Of a DNA stretch of 21,797 nt, positions 1 through 6,703 are shown piece after piece. A program made the translations under genes and the position numbers. Each line of letters starts with the position of its first letter. Position 1 is the first letter of the stretch. A model generated the notes under the pieces. That model had not been told where the DNA came from. It ran no database searches and was given only the letters and a program-made list of their open reading frames with translations. The DNA is taken from assembly GCA_029932675.1 (NCBI GenBank), contig JAOZPP010000056.1, positions 1-21,797 on the forward strand, read 5' to 3'. This stretch comes from a bacterium (GTDB taxonomy: Bacteria; SM23-81; DAOVCL01).

Positions 1-88
1 TCAAAGAACACATCCAAGGCCAATTTTGCCCCTTTGACTGTCAAACTTGGGCTTTGAGCAAGTGAAAATGAAAGCTCGCCCTCCTTTC

Positions 89-110
89 GGACAGGGCTGA
101 AGCCCTGTCC
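89..110. repeat. Perfect 9-bp inverted repeat
   Basis: GGACAGGGC, loop TGAA, GCCCTGTCC. A GC-rich hairpin with a four-base loop, not followed by a T-run, so it does not look like a simple intrinsic terminator. It is probably one member of the dispersed hairpin family seen through this intergenic region. Its flanks do not match those of the 54-base units downstream. Confidence 0.6.
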
Positions 111-137
111 CTACGGTTTCTACTGGGGTTTAACCTG

Positions 138-191
138 GCACCAAAATGCGGTAGAACCTTGGCTGTCAGGAGGTAACTCCTGACAGCACAT
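138..191 (+). repeat. 54-base hairpin repeat unit, copy A
   Basis: Left part matches the consensus GCACYAAARTGCKGTAGAAC (17 of 20 identical to copy B at 314). It is followed by a perfect palindrome at 162-187 (11-bp stem, loop GTAA) and the closing box CAGCACAT. Length and boundaries equal those of copy B, but the stem sequence is different. The T-run after CACAT (191-195) would also let this hairpin act as a plus-strand terminator for a gene outside the window. Confidence 0.6.
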
Positions 192-200
192 TTTTATATC

Positions 201-230
201 CGCGTAGTTCTGCGTGAATCTGCGGTTCCC
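201..230 (+). repeat. Three imperfect 10-bp direct repeats
   Basis: Consecutive decamers CGCGTAGTTC, TGCGTGAATC and TGCGGTTCCC share a yGCG core at the same phase. The tract has the helical-turn periodicity of a repeat or binding array, but with three units it could equally be a dispersed repeat fragment. No coding sense was found in it. Confidence 0.4.
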
Positions 231-247
231 TCACCTTTACCTTTTCA

Positions 248-271
248 CCGTCAGAATCGGGGTTCTGACGG
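248..271. repeat. Hairpin repeat with CAGAA-TCGGGG-TTCTG core
   Basis: CCGTCAGAA, loop TCGGGG, TTCTGACGG: a perfect 9-bp stem. The same core and loop occur in the hairpin at 21763-21788, where the outer stem pairs are different but still complementary. A near-copy of this left arm plus loop lies in the opposite orientation at 21736-21753 (16 of 18 matches). Confidence 0.6.
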
Positions 272-313
272 CTCAGAGGGAGCCACATAGAGACCCCTAA
301 AGGGGCCCAACCC

Positions 314-367
314 GCACTAAAGTGCTGTAGAACTCTCGCCTGGTAGGGCAGAGCCCTACCAGCACAT
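314..367 (+). repeat. 54-base hairpin repeat unit, copy B
   Basis: Diverged copy of the unit at 138-191. It begins with the small palindrome GCAC-TAAA-GTGC, continues with GTAGAAC, and has its own perfect 10-bp stem (340-349 with 353-362, loop AGA) before the same CAGCACAT closing box. The arms have a different sequence from copy A yet remain perfectly complementary. A related mini-hairpin, CCCC-TAAA-GGGG, lies just upstream at 294-305. Confidence 0.6.
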
Positions 368-395
368 CAATGATGGTTCTTTGTCTCCTGCCTAC

Positions 396-422
396 CCCTT
401 TTTCCTCCTGAATGAAAAAGGG
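396..422. other. 8-bp inverted repeat abutting the helicase promoter
   Basis: CCCTTTTT, 11-base loop, AAAAAGGG. The right arm ends at the base before the proposed -35 hexamer (423-428), so it could be an operator or a weak terminator. Only the symmetry is seen; the role is inference. Confidence 0.35.
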
Positions 423-451
423 TTGACGGCGGGGAGGAATGGAGTTAGTTT
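423..451 (+). promoter_or_regulatory. Candidate promoter for the DinG-like helicase
   Basis: TTGACG (423-428), 17-base spacer, TAGTTT (446-451). The -35 matches five of six consensus bases; the -10 keeps the first two bases and the last. It leaves a short leader of about 15 bases, containing the ribosome binding site AGGAGG at 458-463. Confidence 0.4.
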
Positions 452-471
452 AAGCGAAGGAGGAGCTGCTT

Positions 472-2445
472 ATGGAGATGAAAGAGGTCTTTGGGAAGGG
501 GGGGCTGATCTCCAAAAGGCTACAGGGTTGGGAGGAGAGGTCAGAACAGGTGGAGATGGCCGAAGCCGTTCAGTGGGCCATAAGGGAAGGAAAACATCTG
601 GTAGTGGAAGCGGGAACTGGAACGGGGAAGAGCCTCGCCTATCTTGTGCCCCTCATCTTATGGGCAGTGGAGGAGAGAAAAAGGGCGATAATTTCCACCA
701 ATACAAAGACCCTCCAACATCAACTATTGGACAAGGACATCCCCCTTCTACAGGGTTGCCTTCCGGTCAAGTTCAGCTCCTGCTTGGCCCTTGGCTCCCA
801 GAACTGGCTCTGCCTCAGGAGGCTCAATCAGGTCCTCTCCGGCGGGTTGCTTCTCAACCCGATGGATCAAAGGGAGTTAACCAAAGTTCTCCAGTGGGAG
901 AGGAGGACGAGGACGGGAATAAGATCTGAGCTGGAAAGGAAGAGGAGGATCGGAATCTGGGACAGAATCTGCCGCGAACCAGACCTCTGCATGGGAAAGG
1001 ATTGTCCTTATGAAGATAGGTGCTATTACCAGGGGTTCAGAAGGAGGTTATTTGAGGCAAACCTAATCGTGGTAAACCACCATCTCTTCTTCGCCAACCT
1101 CTCTACCAATGGAATGCTCCTCCCCCCCTATCAGGCTGTAGTCTTCGACGAGGCCCACAGCGTCGAGGAAGTGGCCACCAGCTATTTGGGGGTTAGGTTC
1201 TCTAATTCTCAGCTAAACTACCTCCTAAACTTCCTCTACAATCCGCAAACTGGAGGTGGTCTAATCAATAGGCTGGGCAAAGTGGGAGGGGAGGAAAGGG
1301 AGAGGCTACAAACTATCACCAGCGAAACAAGGACAGCGGGGGAGCTATTCTTTGGAGAGGCCCTCAGCCGCTTTGGCCCTGAACAGAGGTCTGTGAGGGT
1401 AAGGGAGAGGAACCTCATCACCAACCATTTAGGGGAACCATTGAGGAGGTTAGCCTATGCCTTGAGGGATGTGGGAAAGGTGATCCGCGACAAGGAAAAG
1501 GAGGTGGAAATCTCCGCCTTGGCGGAGAGGTGTATGGAATTCAGCCGGACCATAGATCGCTTCTTAGATCAGAGCCTGGAGGGTTGGGTCTACTGGATAG
1601 AGATTGAACCCAAAAGGAAAAGGACTTTAGTGGCTATTAATATGGCGCCGATAGATATAGCTGATGAATTTAGGAAGAGAATCTTGGATAGGACCCATCC
1701 AGTTCTGTTTACCTCGGCCACCTTAGCGGTGGCTCATAGGTTCGACTTCCTTAAGCAGAGGCTGGGCCTGGATGAATGCCGGGAGCTAATCCTTCCCTCC
1801 TCATTCGATTATCGGAAACAGGTTCAGCTCTACATCCCCCAAAATGGTCCTGACCCCAGACTAAACCCCGAGAGATATACGGAATTTGTTGCTAAGGAGA
1901 CAGAAGAGATCTTGAAGATCACTAAAGGGAGGGCATTCGTCCTCTTCACCAGCTATGGGATGATGGAAAGGGTATATTCCCAACTATCTGAGAGGCTTGA
2001 TGGCTTCACCTTGCTAAAGCAGGGGGGCGCCTCCAGGGAGGAGCTCCTGGCTGAGTTCAAAGCCAAAGTGGGCTCTATCCTCTTTGGGGTAGCCACCTTC
2101 TGGCAGGGGGTGGATGTCCCCGGCGAGGCCCTCCAATGTGTAATACTGACCAAGCTCCCCTTTGAACTCCCCAATGAGCCCATAACAGAGGCGCGCATAG
2201 AATCCCTTCGGAAAAGGGGAACAAATCCTTTCCTGAACTATCAACTGCCCCAGGCCATAATGACCTTAAAACAGGGCTTCGGTAGGCTAATCAGGAATAG
2301 AGGGGATTATGGGCTGGTGGCCATTCTTGATACCAGGATGAGAAGAAAATCTTATGGGACAAAGTTTATCGATTCGCTTCCCAAATGCAAGACGACCAAT
2401 AGCTTAGATGAAGTAAGGGAATTTTTCCAAAGTATCCCTCGCTGA
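472..2445 (+). CDS. dinG: DinG/XPD-family ATP-dependent DNA helicase
   Basis: Superfamily 2 helicase of the DinG/XPD Fe-S group, which unwinds DNA 5' to 3' during repair and at damaged forks or R-loops. Visible motifs are a Q-motif-like start (R23 to M29), Walker A (A47-S54, AGTGTGKS), DEAH box (226-229), a GVDVPGE segment and motif VI QGFGRLIR (601-608). Four cysteines, C114, C173, C178 and C184, have the 5- and 6-residue spacing of the E. coli DinG iron-sulfur cluster ligands. There is no N-terminal exonuclease domain, unlike the longer Bacillus-type DinG; at 657 residues it is close to the E. coli protein. Start ATG 472 has AGGAGG eight bases upstream; ATG 478 is a less likely alternative. 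It is convergent with the fxsA-like gene. The family is clear; the exact subgroup is less certain. Confidence 0.93.
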   Translation: MEMKEVFGKGGLISKRLQGWEERSEQVEMAEAVQWAIREGKHLVVEAGTGTGKSLAYLVPLILWAVEERKRAIISTNTKTLQHQLLDKDIPLLQGCLPVKFSSCLALGSQNWLCLRRLNQVLSGGLLLNPMDQRELTKVLQWERRTRTGIRSELERKRRIGIWDRICREPDLCMGKDCPYEDRCYYQGFRRRLFEANLIVVNHHLFFANLSTNGMLLPPYQAVVFDEAHSVEEVATSYLGVRFSNSQLNYLLNFLYNPQTGGGLINRLGKVGGEERERLQTITSETRTAGELFFGEALSRFGPEQRSVRVRERNLITNHLGEPLRRLAYALRDVGKVIRDKEKEVEISALAERCMEFSRTIDRFLDQSLEGWVYWIEIEPKRKRTLVAINMAPIDIADEFRKRILDRTHPVLFTSATLAVAHRFDFLKQRLGLDECRELILPSSFDYRKQVQLYIPQNGPDPRLNPERYTEFVAKETEEILKITKGRAFVLFTSYGMMERVYSQLSERLDGFTLLKQGGASREELLAEFKAKVGSILFGVATFWQGVDVPGEALQCVILTKLPFELPNEPITEARIESLRKRGTNPFLNYQLPQAIMTLKQGFGRLIRNRGDYGLVAILDTRMRRKSYGTKFIDSLPKCKTTNSLDEVREFFQSIPR

Positions 2446-2484
2446 GCCTGCCTTCAAGGAGATCAGGGGTTGGATAATGGATTA

Positions 2485-2506
2485 AGAAGCCAATTATCGC
2501 TTTTTT
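2485..2506 (+). terminator. Weak terminator-like hairpin after dinG
   Basis: AGAAGC pairs imperfectly (one G-T) with GCTTTT across an eight-base loop and is followed by a T-run (2501-2506). It lies 40 bases past the dinG stop and overlaps the tail region of the convergent gene. The stem is short, so this is only a candidate. Confidence 0.2.
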
Positions 2507-2511
2507 CGAGG

Positions 2512-2910
2512 TCAATCTATGTGATAGCTGGTATGAACTGCCTCCCTTTGGACGAACCTTTCCAACCTCCTCTTCAGCCACCTTTTTATAGGCAATCTGG
2601 TATAGGGGATGAGGAGAATAAACCCGAGGAGGTCAGTGATCAAACCTGGGGTCAAAAGGAGAAGCCCGCCAGAGAGGACGAAGGCCCCATCGAGGAGCCC
2701 TTCTGTGGGGATCTCTCCCTAGGAGACCTGCCCCCTTATCAGTTTGATAACCTTAATCCCCTGGCTTTTGGCCAAGGCCGCTCCCAAAAGGGCGGTGCCA
2801 ATCACCAAAGCTATGGTTGGCCCTATCCCAATCCAGTGCCCAAGCTCCAGGAGGAGAAAGATCTCCAGAAGAGGAATGAGGGCAAAGGCCAAAAGGATCT
2901 TCCAGAACAT
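2512..2910 (-). pseudogene. fxsA: FxsA-family membrane protein, interrupted by in-frame TAG
   Basis: FxsA is a small cytoplasmic membrane protein; in E. coli its overproduction relieves phage T7 exclusion by F. Reading from ATG 2910 (2908-2910 on the complement) gives MFWKILLAFALIPLLEIF and the hydrophobic segment typical of the family. Codon 64 is TAG (2719-2721). In the same frame, directly after it, translation continues with GEIPTEGLLDG, a second hydrophobic segment GGLLLLTPGLITDLLGFILL, and a basic tail, ending at TGA 2512-2514. The joined product is 132 codons, the normal FxsA length, and the family's conserved GE(L/I)P...LLDG and LLLTPG motifs lie wholly after the TAG. Only one base needs to differ for a sense codon such as AAG. 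TAG is a normal stop in at least five neighbours, so this is a nonsense mutation, a sequence error, or local readthrough. The upstream ATG at 3015 would overlap the divergent amidase gene and is less likely. Confidence 0.8.
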
Positions 2911-2938
2911 AGGACTTAATATAGGGAGAAAATTAGGG

Positions 2939-3694
2939 ATGGCAAGGAAGAAATCAGGAAAGACGGATTTGAAAAGGCTATACCAGCTCAGTTCAGAGGA
3001 ATTGGGCGGACTCATAGAAGAGCTGAGAGCTAAAAGGATAGAGGAGAGGATAAAGAGGCTATGTTCTATGGCCCTGGGAACCCCCTACCAGCCTCAACCT
3101 TGGGAGGGGTCATCTACCTTTCACCTCCAGTCGATGGACTGTTTGACCTTCGTGGAGGAGATCATGGCCTTAGCCCTTGCCCCGGACAGAGGCGCTCTCC
3201 TTCCCACCCTGCGGCGACTGAGATTTAAAAACGGAGAGGTTGGCCCTTTCACCAGAAACCATTTCATCACCGCAGACTGGCTACCAAACAACTCCACGTT
3301 CTTAGAGGATATTACCCCCCTTTTGGGAGGTAGTGACACCCGGTTTATTGAGAAATATATCAATAAGAAAGAGTTTTTCAGGAAAAGGGGGCTAACTTGG
3401 GATGGTGAACCAACGACTTATATCAAATCAGCTTACCTTCCTCGGTCAATGCTTCCTTCCCTTCTCCCCTCCTTCCCCCCTCTCACAATCGTCGCCGTTG
3501 TCAAAGAGAGGCCAGATGTGGTGATCACCCATTTAGGATTTGGTCTCCATGATTCCCCCACTGTGGTTGGGTTTATCCATACCAGTCAAGAGATGAAAAT
3601 GGTTGCCAAAACAGACCTTTTGTATTACATTAAAAAGGATAGGGAAATCTTAGGGATTAAAGTCATCAGGTTGCAGGATAAATGGAGGAGATAG
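2939..3694 (+). CDS. DUF1460 N-acetylmuramoyl-L-alanine amidase-like protein
   Basis: Member of the DUF1460 family, papain-like (NlpC/P60-related) enzymes acting on cell-wall peptides or amide bonds. The catalytic signature is SMDCLTFVEE with Cys68; RNHFITADWLPNN (106-118) matches the family's conserved R-x-H...DW..N region; His198 in DVVITHLGF is the likely catalytic histidine. Length is 251 residues from ATG 2939. The open frame extends upstream to 2744, but that part lies over the fxsA-like gene and is not protein-like. GGAG at 2924-2927 is a plausible ribosome binding site. Most family members are exported, yet no signal peptide is visible here, which is odd: either the start is misjudged or the protein is cytoplasmic. 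It overlaps rarA by 13 bases, so the two are probably co-transcribed. Substrate is not predictable from sequence. Confidence 0.8.
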   Translation: MARKKSGKTDLKRLYQLSSEELGGLIEELRAKRIEERIKRLCSMALGTPYQPQPWEGSSTFHLQSMDCLTFVEEIMALALAPDRGALLPTLRRLRFKNGEVGPFTRNHFITADWLPNNSTFLEDITPLLGGSDTRFIEKYINKKEFFRKRGLTWDGEPTTYIKSAYLPRSMLPSLLPSFPPLTIVAVVKERPDVVITHLGFGLHDSPTVVGFIHTSQEMKMVAKTDLLYYIKKDREILGIKVIRLQDKWRR

Positions 3695-5049
3695 ACCTCT
3701 TCGAAAAGAAGGAAGAACCAGGGCTTGCCCCTTTAGCCGAGAGGATGAGACCTCAAAGTTTAGAGGAGTTTGTAGGCCAGGAACACCTTTTGGGGGAGGG
3801 GAAGCCCTTAAGAAAGGCCATCGAATCAGGGGAGATGGGTTCAGTGATCTTTTGGGGCCCACCGGGGAGTGGGAAGACAACCCTTGCTCGCCTGATAGCC
3901 AAATACACAAACTCATATTTCGTCTCCTTTAGTGCCGTGCTCTCCGGGGTGAAGGAGATAAGGGAGGTCATCAAGGTCTCCCAATATCAGCGGAGGACCC
4001 ACCAGAGGCAGACAATTCTCTTTGTGGATGAGATTCACCGCTTCAACAAGGCTCAACAGGATGCCTTCCTTCCCTATGTGGAGAAAGGGGTTATCAAACT
4101 AATTGGGGCGACAACCGAAAACCCCTCCTTTGAGGTTATCTCTGCCCTCCTCTCTCGCTGCCAGGTATATACCCTTAACCCCCTATCCAAGGAGGAAATA
4201 TTGGTTATCCTGAGGAGGGCCCTAAGAGATAAGAGGAAGGGATTGGGCGAATATAGGGCCCAGGTAGAGAAGGATGCCTTAGAGTATATCGCCCAGTTAG
4301 CCAATGGTGACGCTCGAGTTGCCCTTACCGGAATAGAGTTCGCCATAAATACTACTCCCCCAAATGAGGATGGCCAGAGGAGGATCACCCTAAAAATTGC
4401 CCAAGAAGCTCTCCAGAAGAGGATCCTCCTCTATGACAAGTCCGGTGAGGAACACTACAACCTAATTAGTGCCCTCCACAAAAGCCTGCGCGGTTCTGAT
4501 CCAGATGCGGCCCTTTACTGGTTGTCCAGGATGTTGGAATCCGGCGAGGATCCACTATATATTGCTCGGAGGATGGTGAGGTTTGCCTCTGAGGATGTGG
4601 GAAATGCCGACCCCAGGGCACTGCAGGTCGCCCTGGCGGCCAAGGACGCTTATGATTTCTTGGGTTCGCCGGAGGGAGAGCTTGCCCTAGCCCAGGCAGC
4701 GGTCTACTTGGCCACTGCTCCCAAATCCAACGCTGTGGATAGGGCCTTTGCTAAGGCAAAGGAAGATGTGCAGAAGACCAGGGCTATGCCTGTTCCCTTG
4801 CACATAAGGAATGCCCCTACGGCACTGATGAGAAAACTTGGCTATGGGAAGGGTTACAAGTTTCCCCATAATTTCCCTGGACACTATGTTGCCCAAAGCT
4901 ATCTCCCAGAGAATTTAAAGGGGAGGAGGTATTACGAACCCACGGATTTCGGATTTGAGAGAAAGATTAGGGAGAGGTTAGAGCAATGGAGGAGGATGAG
5001 GGGGGATTCCCTGGAGAATTCTGACCCTTCTGATAAAGCCCATTCATAG
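3682..5049 (+). CDS. rarA: Replication-associated recombination protein A (AAA+ ATPase)
   Basis: RarA/MgsA is a tetrameric clamp-loader-like AAA+ ATPase that acts at stalled forks and single-strand gaps. Walker A GPPGSGKT is at 59-66, Walker B with DEIH at 116-119, sensor 1 GATTENPSF at 142-150, and a likely arginine finger R159 in LLSRCQV. The C-terminal half has the RarA-specific region including SGEDPLYIARRMVRFASEDVG in sense, the zinc-independent tetramerisation part (seen as the family pattern, not proven). At 455 residues it is of usual length. ATG 3682 lies inside the end of the amidase gene, and GGAGGA straddling that start suggests translational coupling. Stop is TAG. Together with ruvX just downstream it makes a genome-maintenance block. 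Confidence 0.95.
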   Translation: MEEIDLFEKKEEPGLAPLAERMRPQSLEEFVGQEHLLGEGKPLRKAIESGEMGSVIFWGPPGSGKTTLARLIAKYTNSYFVSFSAVLSGVKEIREVIKVSQYQRRTHQRQTILFVDEIHRFNKAQQDAFLPYVEKGVIKLIGATTENPSFEVISALLSRCQVYTLNPLSKEEILVILRRALRDKRKGLGEYRAQVEKDALEYIAQLANGDARVALTGIEFAINTTPPNEDGQRRITLKIAQEALQKRILLYDKSGEEHYNLISALHKSLRGSDPDAALYWLSRMLESGEDPLYIARRMVRFASEDVGNADPRALQVALAAKDAYDFLGSPEGELALAQAAVYLATAPKSNAVDRAFAKAKEDVQKTRAMPVPLHIRNAPTALMRKLGYGKGYKFPHNFPGHYVAQSYLPENLKGRRYYEPTDFGFERKIRERLEQWRRMRGDSLENSDPSDKAHS

Positions 5050-5085
5050 GATTCTCAACCGATGAGGGTATGCTAAGAAGACCAT

Positions 5086-5529
5086 TTGACTGGGAGGGTT
5101 AAAATAACGAAAAAGGAGAAAAGGATATTGGCCATTGACTTCGGGGAGAAGAGAGTGGGGCTTGCCTTGAGCGATCCCCTGGGGCTCATTGCCAAAGGGA
5201 TGGAAACTTTGGAGCCAAGGGATGAAGGGGATCTCCTGGGGAGGATAGCAGAGACGGTGGCCCAGGAGGGGGTAACAGAGATAGTGGTTGGTCTTCCTCT
5301 GAATATGGATGGAAGCAAAGGGCCAACCGCAAAAAAGGTTTTGAAATTCACGGAGAAGCTGAAGGATAGGGTAAAAAAACCGATTGTCACCTGGGATGAA
5401 AGGTTGAGTAGTGTATCAGCCCATAAAACCTTAATTGATATGAGGAAAAGGATAAAGGGGAAAAAGGGAGAGGTGGATAGGTTGGCTGCGACAATAATCC
5501 TTCAGTCCTATCTGGAGAGCCAAAGATGA
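5086..5529 (+). CDS. ruvX: RuvX/YqgF Holliday junction resolvase-like nuclease
   Basis: RNase H-fold protein; family members process the 5' end of pre-16S rRNA and have also been described as Holliday junction resolvases. Motifs: ILAIDFGEKRVGLALSD (Asp18), VVGLPLNMDG, TWDERLSS with its acidic residue, and VDRLAATIILQSYL with the last catalytic Asp, so all expected acidic positions are present. Start is ambiguous. TTG 5086 gives the full first strand with a short basic N-terminal extension but a poor ribosome site. TTG 5128 has AAGGAG nine bases upstream but trims the protein to MAIDFG. No ATG is available in frame. The TGA stop overlaps the ATG of mltG (ATGA at 5526-5529), so the two are coupled; this pairing is common in bacteria. 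Confidence 0.92.
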   Translation: MTGRVKITKKEKRILAIDFGEKRVGLALSDPLGLIAKGMETLEPRDEGDLLGRIAETVAQEGVTEIVVGLPLNMDGSKGPTAKKVLKFTEKLKDRVKKPIVTWDERLSSVSAHKTLIDMRKRIKGKKGEVDRLAATIILQSYLESQR

Positions 5530-6542
5530 GGGGCTTGCCGAAAAGCTTCCTGGGGGAATTTCTCATAGTCTGCCTTCTTACTTTAATAATCCTTCTTGGG
5601 TTTGCCCTTTTTGCCCCTCCGGTGCCCCGTACTCACCAGCCCCCTTTGGTGGTATCCATAGGAAGGGGTATGGATGTACGGGGAATCGCCCATACCCTCG
5701 GTGAGAAGGGCTTAATTGGGAGTGAGGGGTTCTTCATCTTCTTCACCAAACTACTCGGTTGGGAAAAGGAGCTCAAGGCAGGGCGATACAGCATCAGGCC
5801 GGGAAACTCCCTGTGGGGGATCTTACACCTCCTGCGCAAGGGAGAATCGATCACCGAAAGGGTGACTATCCCAGAGGGTTTGACCTCAAAGGAGATTGCT
5901 GGCCTTTTGAGGAGAAGGTTGGAGGTCGACTCTACAGCCTTTATGGCCTTAGTCACCGATAAAAGCTTCTGCCAAAGGTTAGGGGTCAATGCCTCCTCTT
6001 TAGAGGGCTATCTCTTTCCCAACACCTATAACCTCTGTTGGGGAATGAAGGAGGAGGAGATAGCTAAGCTAATGGTGGAGGGACTCTTTAAGGTGATCAC
6101 GCCTGACCTAAAGAACAGAGCTGAGGAGTTGGGCCTCAGCCTTCACCAAGTCCTCACCCTGGCCTCGCTCATAGAGAAGGAAACAGGCGTCCCTGAAGAG
6201 AGGCCTCTAATATCGGCTGTATTCCACCGCCGATTGAAGATAGGAATGCCCTTGCAGTGTGACCCCACAGTGATCTATGTCCTTTCCCCCTTAAACCGTC
6301 CCTTAACGAGAAGAGACCTTCAGGTCAAATCCCCTTATAACACCTATCTCCATCCAGGCCTCCCCCCTGGCCCCATCTGCAATCCGGGGTCAGCCTCCAT
6401 AAGAGCAGCTCTCTGGCCTGCTAAGACAAACTATCTCTACTTCGTGGCGCAGGGAGATGGAACCCACATCTTCTCCCGCACCAATCGGGAGCACATAAAC
6501 GCCCGCAGGCGGGTGAGAAGTCTGCAGAGGAAGGAACTTTAG
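5526..6542 (+). CDS. mltG: Endolytic murein transglycosylase MltG (YceG-like)
   Basis: MltG cuts nascent glycan strands in the periplasm close to the inner membrane and so sets strand length. One N-terminal transmembrane segment (about residues 10-30) is followed by a LysM-like subdomain (about 40-95) and the YceG catalytic domain. The active-site glutamate is E217 in SLIEKETGVPEE, corresponding to E218 of E. coli; GMPLQCDPTVIY and the late YFVAQGDGTHIFS segment are also conserved. At 338 residues it has normal length. It is the last gene of the run that starts with the amidase-like gene; a strong promoter for the next cluster begins 42 bases after its TAG stop. Confidence 0.95.
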   Translation: MRGLPKSFLGEFLIVCLLTLIILLGFALFAPPVPRTHQPPLVVSIGRGMDVRGIAHTLGEKGLIGSEGFFIFFTKLLGWEKELKAGRYSIRPGNSLWGILHLLRKGESITERVTIPEGLTSKEIAGLLRRRLEVDSTAFMALVTDKSFCQRLGVNASSLEGYLFPNTYNLCWGMKEEEIAKLMVEGLFKVITPDLKNRAEELGLSLHQVLTLASLIEKETGVPEERPLISAVFHRRLKIGMPLQCDPTVIYVLSPLNRPLTRRDLQVKSPYNTYLHPGLPPGPICNPGSASIRAALWPAKTNYLYFVAQGDGTHIFSRTNREHINARRRVRSLQRKEL

Positions 6543-6584
6543 CTAATTACAAAGAAAAGCATAAAGCCACAGTCCGGAAAGTGC

Positions 6585-6613
6585 TTGACAGACCCTGTCT
6601 AACCCTTTATCAT
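6585..6613 (+). promoter_or_regulatory. Strong sigma70-type promoter for the lipoprotein cluster
   Basis: TTGACA (6585-6590), exactly 17 bases, then TATCAT (6608-6613). The -35 is perfect and the -10 matches five of six. Transcription would start near 6620 and leave a leader of about 85 bases before the lipoprotein gene. The leader contains only a five-base hairpin (AAATC/GATTT near 6664-6678), so I see no riboswitch. Confidence 0.65.
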
Positions 6614-6703
6614 TGGGGAAATTTAATAGACGCAGACCTCTATGCCTATTTAGCAAACCCACTGAAAATCTAAGGATTTCCCAATCAATAGGGGAGGTAG
6701 GAG

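Larger units (their letters stand above)
1..471. other. Non-coding region rich in hairpin repeats
   Basis: No credible gene starts and ends here; the one long reading frame at 381-929 is a shadow of the helicase gene. The stretch is built of short perfect inverted repeats (89-110, 162-187, 248-271, 294-305, 314-325, 340-362, 396-422), one decamer-periodic tract (201-230), and a promoter in front of the helicase. Two 54-base units inside it (138-191 and 314-367) are diverged copies of each other. The first 60 bases hold only a weak palindrome around 33-46 and nothing else I can name. Confidence 0.75.

Noticed and set aside
1-370. CRISPR array
   Set aside because: The repeats are two to three diverged hairpin units with unequal spacing, not uniform direct repeats with spacers.
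381-929. 182-residue plus-strand reading frame overlapping the helicase start
   Set aside because: Different frame from the clear DinG-like gene, low-complexity Gly/Ser/Pro composition and no family resemblance.
2719-2721. Genome-wide recoding of TAG (for example as pyrrolysine or glutamine)
   Set aside because: TAG is the natural stop of the amidase, rarA, mltG, long symporter and MATE genes in this window.
2470-2919. 149-residue plus-strand frame opposite the fxsA-like gene
   Set aside because: Proline- and glutamine-rich shadow of a recognisable minus-strand membrane protein.
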